64,000 nucleotides of DNA, taken from the NCBI GenBank assembly GCA_031308135.1, contig JAHLJT010002630.1, positions 100,065,608 to 100,129,607 of the forward strand, written 5' to 3'. The notes below the pieces were generated by a model that searched no databases, was not told the origin of the DNA, and saw only the letters and a list, made by a program, of their open reading frames with translations. Below, piece after piece: positions 22,786-33,570 of this stretch. Position numbers and translations under genes: made by a program. This stretch comes from Acheta domesticus (lineage: Eukaryota > Arthropoda > Insecta > Orthoptera > Gryllidae). Within the stretch, counting starts at the first letter, position 1, and each line of letters begins with the position of its first letter.

Positions 22786-23241
22786 TTGACTCAGGCGGTC
22801 GAAGGCGCCCCTGGGTCTCCTGAGCCCTCAGTGCCTGGTTCTGCGCGCGCCGAGGGGTCGCTTCGGCCTGGGATGCCTTGACTCAGGCGGTCGAAGTCGC
22901 CCCTGGGTCTCCTGAGCCCTCAGTGCCTGGTTCTGCGCGCGCCGAGGGGTCGCTTCGGCCTGGGATGCCTTGACTCAGGTGGTCGAAAGCGCCCCTGGGC
23001 CTCCTGAGCCCTCAGTGCCTGGTTCTGCGCGCGCCGAGGGGTCGCTTCGGCCTGGGATGCCTTGACTCAGGCGGTCGAAAGCGCCCCTGGGTCTCCTGAG
23101 CCCTCAGTGCCTGGTTCTGCGAGCGCCGAGGGGTCGCTTCGGCCTGGGATGCCTTGACTCAGGCGGTCGAAGGCGCCCCTGGGTCTCCTGAGCCCTCAGT
23201 GCCTGGTTCTGCGCGCGCCGAGGGGTCGCTTCGGCCTGGGG
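22786..23241. repeat. 92-bp tandem repeat spanning the 3' end of gene 2
   Basis: TTGACTCAGG recurs at 22786, 22878, 22970, 23062 and 23154, a constant spacing of 92 bases with few substitutions. The unit is GC-rich. The unit nearest the gene encodes the last ~15 residues and stop codon of exon E2, so the repeat grew out of the gene end into the 3' flank. As 92 is not a multiple of three, the copies could not extend the protein in one frame. Confidence 0.95.
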
Positions 23242-23562
23242 GGCGCCAACGCGCGCAGAGCTCTGCGCATCTGCGCACGCGCAGCGCCCCGCCGACTGCG
23301 CGCGACCTCTGCGCAGAAGGCGGCGGCGGCCAGCGCCAGCCCCGCGCACAGCAGCGCCAGGTGCGGCCGCAGGTCCTGCAGCTCCAGGGTCCGGGGTTCG
23401 TCGCTTGCCGCCCCCGCTTCGCCCTGACGCCAAGACGCTGCATTGCGCAGACGCCAGTACATCCCCCATGTTCTGCTGAAATCGTCCGCCCACTTGAGAT
23501 AAAGTCCCGCATCTCGGAACTGAATCATCTTCAAATTAATTGCGTCGATCCACGGCCAGTTC
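23196..23562 (-). CDS. Gene 2 exon E: IR C-terminal exon with last transmembrane segment
   Basis: The acceptor TTTCCAG precedes a single G at 23562 that completes the tryptophan codon begun by exon D2 (TG|G). The protein then reads NWPWIDAINLKMIQFRDAGL, YLKW and so on, the usual region before the last TM of IRs. LELQDLRPHLALLCAGLALA followed by AAAFCAEVA is that TM (the L-x-L-x-D-L-x-x-x-x-x-L-L pattern of IRs). A basic tail follows, ending PRPKRPLGARRTRH and a TGA at 23196-23198 inside the first 92-bp unit. The phase match with exon D2 strongly supports the exon. The tail beyond the TM is lineage-specific. Confidence 0.88.
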
Positions 23563-25687
23563 CTGGAAATTTATAAGTAGATGGAGATATTTTTAAAACG
23601 AGTAATTTAAAAAGTAGTTCGGAATATTAAAGAAAACTTAGATAACTATGAAAGTATTGCGGCATAAAAAAACAGTTAAGTGGTGTGTCGATTTTGATAG
23701 AATTATGATTTGTAGAGCTAAAAAATCTGTTGAAGTATTATTATAACAATTTGTTTGAATTTTTGCAAGGGAATTACTAAGCGAAGAGTAACGAATTTTC
23801 TATAGTAGTATATCAAATACCACAACAGACTTTGGCTATTGCTTTCGAGCAAAAACCTCCACCTCGATCATCTTTTAAATTCAGTTTTCCTCTCCACATT
23901 AGACCATTCTGAAATGGTCGTTTGTTTTGCCCGGTATATACTCAATCTAACTTTACTGCCTCGTAAATGTTTCACCCAATTTTTATTACTTTAGTCAGAA
24001 ATAAATTAAATTAAAATGGGTCATACTTTGGTTCAACAGTAATTAGCTATGTAATAGAAAACTAGTTATGCTACAATAGCACGTACCTTCTCTCATTATT
24101 TATAACTTTTGTAGTATTCGAAAGTTCTGAAAAATCAGTGAATCAAGTCGTAACAGCGCCATTTCTATAAGCGCACTTCACCCTATCGGAGAAAATATAA
24201 GTGGGAATGAGCGGCATATCGAAACATTTCCTCCTTTTATTCTCATTTTTCATTATTCAATTTTTGGAAAAAAAATAGGTGACTTCATTTAAAGATTTAC
24301 AACTAAATGGAGTTACGTAGAAAATTTCCAAACCACAAGAATCAATATGGTACAAAAGTGGCTTGAAAATTTGGTGCCTTAATTTTCTAAAGAACGCCAT
24401 TGAAATAATTTGCTATGAATAAGAAACTCTGGTTTAAACAGTGAAGGTGTAGGACATATTTGAAAAAGCTGGACCCCTGTGTTCACATCGCAGAGAAGAA
24501 AGAACTGTAGAAATGTTGCAACGGAAAAGTACATTTGCCCTGTACGGAACATCTATTTTACTCCCAAAATACTTTTTCTTATCGTTGAGTACCTTCTCTA
24601 AGGTTAACGAAATGATGAAGATTTACACTTCTGGAGCAAAAAAGTCACTGTGCACTAGGAACACAGAGTTAAGGTGGTTAAACTCAAAGTGAGTTAAGGT
24701 GATCTACTCAAAAACGACCGAGAATGATGGAAAATTGCATTTTTGTTCTTTTGCCATTCTCGAAGGGTCATTTATTAGACTTTCTTGTGATGAAATCCGA
24801 TTTTTTTTCATCTGCTATATTTTTGGAGATATAATAAAATATTTCCAAGATAGCGTCGCTGCTACACCCCCTCGGCCAACTTGAAACTTGATTTTGGGAA
24901 CACAATCATGTGAAATTAAGAAAAAAAGGATTTTCAACTGAAAACACCAGAGAACAAAAACAGCAGAAGGTACTTGTGAAGAAAAGAAAGAGGGAAGATT
25001 AAGTGAAAGGGGAAGGTGTAACTTATGTTGCAGGATTGCTTATGTTGCAATCTTTAATTGCTTGTGAAAAGTTCATTTTCCTTGCGTATTAATTAACGAA
25101 ATGCAACAATACTTGCGAACTAATAGAAATATTAAAATAATCCTTTCTATATTTTACAGGTAATTTTTCAGTTTAATATGTGAACTACATATAATACTCC
25201 ATAATACAATACTTGAAGAGATGGGTTGAAAGGGTAGTAAAAGAAAATAAACCTAAAATAATTTTTTTAAATTTAGATTTAAAAAAATTAAAATTCTTTA
25301 AAATTTTACTTCCCAAAAAAATTGAAGTTTACATAATGAAGTACTTATTTCTTTCTATACTGGAAAATTATTTAAATATATTAAATGTTAATTAAGATAT
25401 TGTGTTAGAAGTGAAACATTGCAAAAGCACATATAACTCAAAATTTCATTTTTATTAAAAACGGAATGTTATTTTAGGTTTCTTGCATGTACATCTACAT
25501 TCAAGTCATAAAATAAAGAGCTAAAACTATATTATTAGGAAATTTTTGCTTTCAGCAGACATGTACCTTAAACATTTTTCTGAAAATGTAGTTTAAATTC
25601 TATATTTACCAAGATCTAGTTACGTTGTTTTAGTGAACAAGATCAAAATATCCTTCTAAACACCATTTAATACTGTAAAGATTCACT
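23563..25687 (-). other. Gene 2 intron D-E, distal part
   Basis: AT-rich. A dispersed-repeat 5' end appears at about 24062 (ACTAGTTATGCTACAATAGC). No exon or complete transposon is visible in the remainder. Confidence 0.5.
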
Positions 25688-25688
25688 A

Positions 25689-25721
<33 letters not shown>
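25688..25721. repeat. (ATT)n microsatellite at the 3' end of an R4-like LINE
   Basis: About eleven perfect ATT units directly abut the 3' UTR of the LINE. A similar tract abuts its other end at 27962. Confidence 0.95.
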
Positions 25722-25722
<1 letters not shown>

Positions 25723-27960
25723 CGCTGCATCACGAGTCAGCTGAATATAAAATCTACTCCAGGTTGCAACGAGCTACCTAAGGAGCAGATCTAGGGACTG
25801 TCGGGGCCTCTACAATACTTTGCGCAAAATGTGGGCTGTACCAAATAATGCGATTTCTTGCACTTCCCAGTCTTTTGAATTACCTGGTAGTTTAGACATG
25901 CTTTTACACAAATTTTGTGGAACAAATCCCAGAGCCCCGATAACTATCGGTACAACCTGTGCTTTTACGCCCCACATTCGGCTGATCTCGATTTCTAAAC
26001 TCTAGTATTCAAGACGTTTCTCTGACTCCTTGGTTACGACATCCAAGGTACAGCAACATCGCAAGGTACAGCAATATCGACAAGTAAACACGATTTTTTC
26101 TCCAAATCCCGGATAACTATATCCGGTTTCTGCCGCTATCGTGCGGTCAGTTTGAATTTGTTGGTCGTACAATATCGTACACAATCCAACAGACGTCACC
26201 GGTTTCGGTGAGTGTTCGTACCACTTGGGGCATGTGTTTGGAACTTCGAGGGCGGTACAGATCTGCATGTGGAGGTAGCTACACACCCTGTCGTGTCTTT
26301 TCAGGTATTCGGTCTTTGCTAGGATTGGACAAGCTGAGACAATATGATCAATGGTTTCTACTTGCTCCTGGCAAATTCGGCATTTGTCATCTTGGGAAAT
26401 TTTGAGAACCGCTTTATCATAATGTCGTGTTCTCAACGCCTGATCTTGAGCAGCTACTAGAACTGCTTCCGATTCTGGCTTCATTCTTCCCCTTTTAAGT
26501 CACATAAATGATTGATCTTTATTGATCTGCACCTTTTCCATTCTTTCTAGATATTGTCCATGGAGGGGTTTGTCCCTCCACGACTTCTTCAACATTTTTT
26601 GTGTCTCACATTTCATGTTTAGTTGTACCAGAAGCTCAGTGTCTGTGTTATTTGACGTGTCTTGCATAGTTTTCTTTGCAATGCTTTTTGCTACACTAAC
26701 AATGCCTCTGTTTCCTATTTTTCGGTCAGATTTCATGACCTGCCTCATTAGAGGGTCATCTTGATGACTGACTACATATTTTCCCATTACAACTATTGCA
26801 TTGTGCCAGGATGCTTCAATTTGTCTGAGGCCTCTTCCTCCTTCCTTACGTGACACATAAAGTCTATGTACATCAGCTCGAGGGTGGGCGACATGATGCA
26901 TTGTTAGCAGTTTTCTGGTTTTTCGATCCATGATGCGGATTTCTTGCTCAGTCCAGTCCACTAGTCCGGAACTGTACTCAACTACAGGCACCGCCAGACT
27001 ACCAATTGCAGATATTTTATTCCTGGAGTTCAGAGCAGACTGCAGGACAAGTCTCACTCTTCTGTAATAGTCCTTGCGAATTCTCTCTTTCATTGTGTTG
27101 TTCGAGATGGTCTCACATTCTTCAATGCCCAGATATTTGTAAGTTTTACCTGGCTCAATATCTGGTATCACAGTGTGCATATCAACTTAAACGCTCTCTG
27201 ACGTTGTCAGTTTGCCTCTTTTTAAATTGATTTTTGCACATTTGTCAAGACCAAACTTCATGCAGATGTCATTGCTAAAGTCATTTACGACAGACAGCAT
27301 TTGGGAGAGAATCGCTTCATTCTTATCAAACACTTTCAGATCATCCATGTAAAACAAATGTGATACTGGCCTTTCATCACCATGGAGCTTGTAACCAAAG
27401 TCAGCTTGCGACAACTGTCTCGATAGTGGGATCAAACTAATGCAAAACAGCAGAGGGGATAGTGAATCTCCTTGAAAAATACCCCTGTTGATCTGAATAC
27501 TTCTGGTTTCTACTGCTTCCTTTCTGCTCTGTATTAGTAACCTGGTACTCCACGACTTCATGCTAGCCTTGCAAAATTCAATAAGCCTAGGATGAAATCG
27601 ATAGATCTCCAGGGTCTTCAAAATCCAATCGTGTGGTACACTATCAAAGGCTTTTTGTTAGTCAATCCAAGCCATGCTCAAATTACGTTTTCGTTTCTTT
27701 ACATCATTCAAGATGACTTTATTCAGTAGCAAGATTTCCTTACAGCCATAAGAACCTTTACGACATCCTTTTTGTTCAGCTGGCATTAGATGATTCTTCT
27801 CTAGATGTCTGTACATTTTGTCAGCTATGGCTGAAGTTATAACTTTGTACAGTACTGGCAGACAAGTGATTGGTCTATAGTTCTTCGCCAAAGAGCTGTC
27901 TCCCTCTTTGGGTAGCAGATACGTGATGCCGCGTGTGAGCCATTCCGGGAGTTCCTTTGG

Positions 27961-27961
<1 letters not shown>
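25722..27961 (-). mobile_element. R4/Dong-type non-LTR retrotransposon, 5'-truncated and decayed
   Basis: On the minus strand the element encodes reverse transcriptase (KNYRPITCLPVLYKVI; AFDSVPHDWILK; GIFQGDSLSPLLF; FYMDDLKVF, the catalytic YMDD box). Then follow a zinc knuckle CRICQEQVETIDHIVSACPI and the start of a restriction-like endonuclease. It is dead: stops replace Tyr in WID*QKAFDS near 27655, Lys near 27187 and Trp near 26500. A short direct duplication near 26045-26090 shifts the frame in the endonuclease. Both ends sit on ATT tracts. Dong elements are known to insert in TAA repeats, which fits. A second copy lies at 55.8 kb. The orientation is the same as that of host gene 2. Confidence 0.85.
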
Positions 27962-27994
<33 letters not shown>

Positions 27995-28004
27995 TATTAT
28001 TATT
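27962..28004. repeat. (ATT)n microsatellite at the 5' end of the R4-like LINE
   Basis: A near-perfect ATT tract with two extra T bases. The RT reading frame begins directly next to it, so the element is truncated exactly at the microsatellite. Confidence 0.95.
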
Positions 28005-28379
28005 CGCGTATAGGTCACAACTTCCCACGCAACTGATTCACTTATATTATAATCACAGATCTGCTTAAAGAGACATGTTTCAAATGATTGCTGGATCATA
28101 CACACTCATTAATCTCTTCAACAAGACCTTCAGGAAGGCCTTGACACAACCAAACGACGCGACGTAATGAACAAACAACGACAGGCAAGCGATAGAACAT
28201 CTGCTGGCAGTCACCCTCCATTTAAAGCAAATATCACGAAATTGTGAAATGTTCTTTCCATTTAAACAAAAACTGTTATTGTTTTAAATATAAAGTATTG
28301 TAATAATACAGAAGGTTTTAATGAAAATCAAAAATATCCCATACTTATATATGGGACATTCTTTTATTAGATCAAAATA

Positions 28380-29470
28380 TTTCAAGGAAAACTAGTGGTA
28401 ATACAGAATGGTACAGACTATCCCGTATTAGTTTTCTATTTTCTTTGGTCTCGGCTAACTATTCGGAATTGACACATTCTCTTGTTAGCTGCCATCTATC
28501 GCTGCGCAAAGTACATTTTTTTTATATTTTTTAGGTTTTTTAATAGTAGAATTGAAATATTATTTTATGAATATTAAAAACAGTAAAATCTCGTCCTAAA
28601 TGGCAATTTTCTTTGGAAAATTTGAAGCAGTTTTTGAGAAAATGGCGTTTAAGCGCCTGTAAATTCGAAATTTGAAGGTCTATTTTCACACAAAAGTTTT
28701 TAGTTTTCGAAACACTTCATTAGAAGTCATTTTAAAAACTTTACTCACACAAACAATAGAGTTTACAAATTGCTGGAAATGTGCATATTAACGGCGTGAG
28801 AGATCTTTAAAAAGTGTGTAATTAAAAAAACAAAAATGATCTTATGTCATAGTGAAGAGTTCAATTAGCACTATCCGTTCCAAAAATTTGAAAAAAAAAT
28901 TGGAGCCATTTATGAGAAAATGGCGTTGGAGCGTTTCTGAAAATGCGGAATTTTTAGCTAGTTTTCACAGAAAACGGTTGAGTTTTCGACAAACGTTATA
29001 TGACATTATTTAAAACACATGCATTAAATATAATAATGAGAACGATTTGCCACTAACGTAAATATTACCGACGTGAGAGACAAGTTGAAAACATTACATT
29101 TTTGTAATTTTTGAAAAAAGAAAAAGAGTAGAAAATAGGACATTTATGACATCTCATAGAGTTCATTAGACACTATCCGTACCAAAAGTTTAAAGAAAAA
29201 ATTTGGAGTCGTTTTTGAGAAAATTTTCTTTGTAATATTGTTAAAATAGCACATATTGCACGCAACATTCCGCGAAAACTACTAACATTTTTAAAAAAGG
29301 TTTTAATGCAAGAAATAATTATGGACAATAAATTTCATTTGAAGAAAAAATCACTATCTTCAATTTTTTAGTGTTAGGTAACCGCCATTGTAAATTCAAA
29401 CTTTGGCAATTATCGAAAATTCAGAGTTAATCGTGAAAATACGATGTGCGATTCTATACATCTTAACATC
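28380..29470 (+). repeat. Dispersed repeat copy, variant 5' end
   Basis: It starts AACTAGTGGTAATACAGAAT and has the variant head with TTTCTTTGGTCTCGGCTAAC. It then continues through three internal blocks (near 28610, 28900 and 29200) and stops before the 3' end. Confidence 0.7.
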
Positions 29471-29639
29471 ACTAGTTAAGAAAAAAATCAAATTAAAAAA
29501 AACTAGTTAAGAATCAAATTCAATTAAAAACTTGGCGGACGAAATAATTCACGAATTGTAATTTTTTCGGCTTTCATTGATGTTCTTTTAACATTAGGGT
29601 GCCTGGGAAATAAAGTAATCCAGACTTATCAAGCTCCAG

Positions 29640-30330
29640 ATTATTTGGTCAAAAAACAGCAAAAACTGTATATGATGTATGGGGGAAGAGATTATCTGCG
29701 CACATTTTCTTGGGGCCCAAAATAAAAATTTTAAAAAATTTAAATTAAAAAAGCGAAATTAGCAACATTTGAGAAACTAGAAAAAGAATTTAGAAAAATA
29801 TAAATTAGAAAAATGTTTGCTCCCGAGTCATAGAATAACAATTTCAACGGTAAATAAACTGCTGATTTGGATTTTCTGCGTTTCTAACAAAATAGTAACG
29901 AACTTCTACTACAGTTCTACTCCTACCACTACAAGCAAAAGGAGTGCTCAACAAAACGTGCGCATAGTGAAGCTACATTTACGTTCAGAAGCAAAACAAG
30001 GGGCCATCTCAGCATTTGCTCAATGGATCAGCGAAACTGAACAAAAACCTGATCGAGATGGGGGTCATTGACCCGGAAGCGTAAGTACATTACTTGTTAC
30101 AGGCGTATTAAATATTTTTTTTAAATGTATACAATACAAATGTAAACTAATTCATTATATATTATTGTTTTGTTCAAATAAACATTATTTTTCTTTTTGA
30201 CGATCAGTTAAGTCTCTAATTGTATAGAAACAGTTACTCAGCAGAAAAGATTTTACATTTAACTTAAATTTGTGTATTTCTGGAGCATTTACTTAACTGT
30301 AATTTCGAAGTATCATCAGATATTTTCGTG
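29640..30330 (-). mobile_element. LINE 3' fragment, minus orientation, with an internal insertion
   Basis: The reverse complement of 30090-30330 gives KFKLNVKSFLLSNCFYTIR and a 3' UTR matching the fragment at 44190-44380. The terminal string CATATACAGTTTTTGCTGTT lies at about 29650-29680. About 390 bases (29690-30085) separate the two parts and have no counterpart in the 44-kb copy, so they are probably a later insertion. Confidence 0.6.
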
Positions 30331-30711
30331 CCAATGATATTCTGGGAAAAGCAGCCGATACAAGATATAGTTTGATGCCTTCTAAATCTGTCACCACTTA
30401 TGAAACAGCTTATGATTTATTTTGTGATAGACGAACGAAAGGAATGTTCGAGGCATTAACGAAGAGGTTATGCTAGCATTTTTGACCGAACGATCAAAAG
30501 CATTAAAATCAACTAGTCTCTAGTCATACTTTAGTATGCTAAAACAATGTATAAAAACACATGAGAAGACTAAGTATCCACGTAAATTATTCATTCCCTA
30601 TTATTTGAAATAATAGTAAATACGGACGACTCATTATTTAAAATTTATATAAATATACAAAGTTATCGAATATATGAAGAACAAATCTAAGCTAATTACA
30701 ATTCTAAACTA

Positions 30712-30930
30712 GTGGTACTACAACAGCACGTACTTTCCCGTCTTATTGGAAGCAGCTACGTAGAATTGAAATATTGCACTTTCTGCCCTTCTAACATTTT
30801 AGCTTTTATTTGAAAACGTCCAATTCAACCAAGAAGCGATCAACCACAGTGTAAGATATATAGGTGTGTTAACTAGCCGCTTTTGGGGCAAATTTCCTGA
30901 AGCTAGTTGAGGCTAGTTCCTCGCTTGTCC
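30712..30930 (+). repeat. Dispersed repeat 5' fragment
   Basis: It begins ACTAGTGGTACTACAACAGC. The diverging segment with GTGTAAGATATATAGGTGTG is also found at about 41846 in another copy, showing that the two share a subfamily insertion. Confidence 0.65.
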
Positions 30931-31117
30931 TAAATGGCAATTTACTTTTAAAAAAAGCAAACCAAAGGATAATCTTCTTGACATGCAGAATGTAACAAAT
31001 ATTTGCATACACAGGTATTCATACCACATGTACTCTCATGATATGTTCTTTCCAACGAGCTTTAAGGAAGATTAATTCTAGCTATTTTTGATCACATGTG
31101 CTACTTACATTACTTAC

Positions 31118-31491
31118 CATTTCGTAACCATATATTCCCATGATGGTCTCCCTCCGTCGAAAACTTTCATTGCGCCCTTCTTCTGGGTGATCATGGAAAC
31201 TAATAGGGGCCACTCCGTATCGGTTGAAAGTGAAGCGTAGCGATTTTCATCGAGATACAATAGCAGATCATTTGACTTGTTCCAAAATTTAAAATTGAAA
31301 TTTAAGAAAAATTTGATGCCTAATTCCGAACAAATACTGTCTTTTGACTCTGAACAAAAGAGTTTTATCTTATCTATGTAAGGTTGAAACTCTATGGAAG
31401 CTAATGCTGTTATTCCAGTGGCAATGAGTTGGTCAATTGTTTCGATGTCCGGATAGTTTTGTGGAATAATAATCAGGTCGAAGAGACGCCC
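31118..31491 (-). CDS. Gene 2 exon D: ionotropic receptor ligand-binding lobe S2
   Basis: The acceptor is GTGCAG before GGG at 31491 and the donor is TG|GTAAGT at 31118, both in the same phase as exon D1. The exon gives 124 residues plus two bases, beginning GRLFDLIIIPQNYPDIETID and ending EYMVTKW. Compared with D1 it keeps GRLFD, YPDIxTIxxL, LDEN and the W-x-Y-x-V-T end but differs at roughly half of the other positions. This contrasts with the near identity of parts of exons A, B and C. It forms the second ligand-binding lobe. The intron side of the acceptor contains a (CAAA)n tract. Confidence 0.88.
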
Positions 31492-31589
31492 CTGCACAAA
31501 CAAACAAACAAACAAACAAAAACACTTGCTCAGTGGACAATTCATTGGCATTTCTGAGTTGCAACAATTTCATACAAGAATTATCAGAT

Positions 31590-31890
31590 TTCGATTGATT
31601 GATTGGTGGTTCCGGGGGCGTCCACTATTAACGTAATTGGTCCCATAAGTGTAGTGCATATTTTCATTGCGAGAGGAGGAGGCGATCTTCCCCCGCTGGC
31701 TGTCGAAATCCGGTACCGATCTACGTTTGCGTGCGGGGATTTTCCCCAACCAGGTATCTCCCACTAGCGGGGCACCGTCCCAGCCGGGACAAGCTCTAAG
31801 CTCCAGACTGGTCTCCTGACAAAGTTTAATAGTGTAGTAGTTCATGAGAGTGTGTGTATGAGGAGTAATGATAGTACAAGGATGAGGAAG
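31590..31890. repeat. GC-richer block without ORF, probable TE piece
   Basis: The stretch contains TCCGGTACCGATCTACG, GCGTGCGGGGATTTTCCCC and GGGCACCGTCCCAGCCGGGA. It differs sharply from the surrounding AT-rich intron and has no protein similarity. It is most likely an untranslated piece of a retrotransposon; the family is not recognised. Confidence 0.35.
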
Positions 31891-31894
31891 GAAA

Positions 31895-32330
31895 GATTGA
31901 GACAGACTTTCCCATATCACTTTTCTATTTCCTTGGGTCTCAGCTAGCTATTCGGAATTGCCACATACTCGTGCCAGCTGTCATCTAACGCCGCCCGAAC
32001 TACATTTTTTGACAGTTTCTTACTTTTCGGTTTCCTAATGGTAGAACGGAAATATTAATTTTAGAATATTAATGACCAATAAAACCTCGTCCTAAATGAC
32101 AATTTTCTTCGAACAATATGGAGCCGTTTTTAAAAAAATGGCGTTTAAGCGCACCCAAAAATACGAAATTTGAAGCTATTTTTCACAGAAACTTTTTGAG
32201 TACTCGAAACACTTAATTAGAAGTCATTTTAAGAACTTTAACTTAAAAATTTAATACTGTTTACAAATTTCTGGTAACGTGCATATTAAAGGTGAGAGAT
32301 ATCTTTCAAAAAAATTTCATTTGCTGTTGA
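31895..32330 (+). repeat. Dispersed repeat 5' part, variant head
   Basis: It has the TTTCCTTGGGTCTCAGCTAG head and the GTAGAACGGAAATATTAATT and AAAATGGCGTTTAAGCGCAC landmarks, then ends near 32330. Confidence 0.65.
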
Positions 32331-33049
32331 AGCAGCAATATAGCTTCAGACTAATGTGGCTGGGAGAGCTATGAATTGGGTTATGGAGAAACGAACATTC
32401 TGAGAAACGCTTGCTCGCTCGATCCCTGGAAAGACACAATGTACCCCTCCTATTAGAAGATTCATATGAAGGAACAAGGAACCATTGAATAAGTCGTTCA
32501 TCCTTTTACCTGTTTCTCACGGGAAAGCAACCTCCATTTGTTAATTTTTCTGTAAGAAGTTAGCTCGTTACTTGAGCTCTGTTCCCGCTTAAAAGGCGGT
32601 TATTCTTTGGAAGGCAGTGGAGGGGAGACACTAGTACCAACTTTGAAAGCTTAACCTCTTCTCATGGAACGTTAATACATGCTCATTATAACTTGTTCCC
32701 TGTGCGAAAAAGAAAATTGCTGTGAAGTTCCTGATTCGGCGTTTGAATTTGGCGACAATGCTATTATAGGTTAAAACGGAAATCTCCATGCCGTTTTCTT
32801 TGTGTTTATAACGTTTTGCGGCGAGGGCCAAGTAGGAGTTGCCACTTGGGGAAGGGATGCTGAACTAACAAGTATCCGCCAACCTATTTCAAGACACTCA
32901 AAGCAAAGAAGTTTATCCGCGCTCTTTTCGTAACCAGCACGCGGGTTTTGGAGGGAATGTTTTATAAGTCCGACGTGGTACATTTAAAATGCAAATTCTG
33001 AGCTGGTAATTAAGGCCAAAGATTATTATTTATAACTAATTTCCCGGCA
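32331..33049. other. Gene 2 intron C-D, unassigned stretch
   Basis: No recognised coding or repeat sequence; mixed base composition. Confidence 0.35.
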
Positions 33050-33570
33050 CGGCGCAAAATTTGAATCATTAATTGATGCCAATGTGCCAACATTTGCGTA
33101 ATTTTTGCAAAAAAACATACCCAAATTGAACTTTACGTCATATTAAAGAGTGCAATTAGCGCTATCCTTTTGAAACGTTTGAAGAAAAACAATTGAAATT
33201 TACGAGAAAATGGCGTTTGAGCGTTTCTGAAAAAGCGGAATATTGAGCTACTTATCACAGAAACCGGTTGAGGTCTCGAGAAACTTTTCTTGACATTATT
33301 CAAAACATATGTACTTGTAAATATAATAATGTGAACAAATCGCCGCTAATGTAAGTATTATCGACGTGAGAGGCAAGTCAAAAAATTACACTTTTATAAT
33401 TTTAGAAAAAACAAAAGAAAAGAGAAATATGGTGTTTATGTCACCTCTTAGAGTACATTCACGACGCCGCGAGAGGAAGCAGATCGACCAGGAAATATTC
33501 ATTTTGGAAAAAATCGTACTTATGGTTCAGGCGCTACGGTGGTTCACAGACTGACGGACAGATGGACAGA
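33050..33570 (+). repeat. Dispersed repeat, left part, split by a LINE
   Basis: The AATTAGCGCTATCCTTTTGA block and GAAAATGGCGTTTGAGCGTT are present. The copy stops at the GATGGACAGA motif, where the LINE at 33571 has inserted, and resumes at 35421. Confidence 0.65.

Noticed and set aside
22786..23241. CRISPR array
   Set aside because: Units are directly adjacent with no unique spacers; eukaryotic minisatellite. The same applies to the 75-bp and 60-bp arrays.
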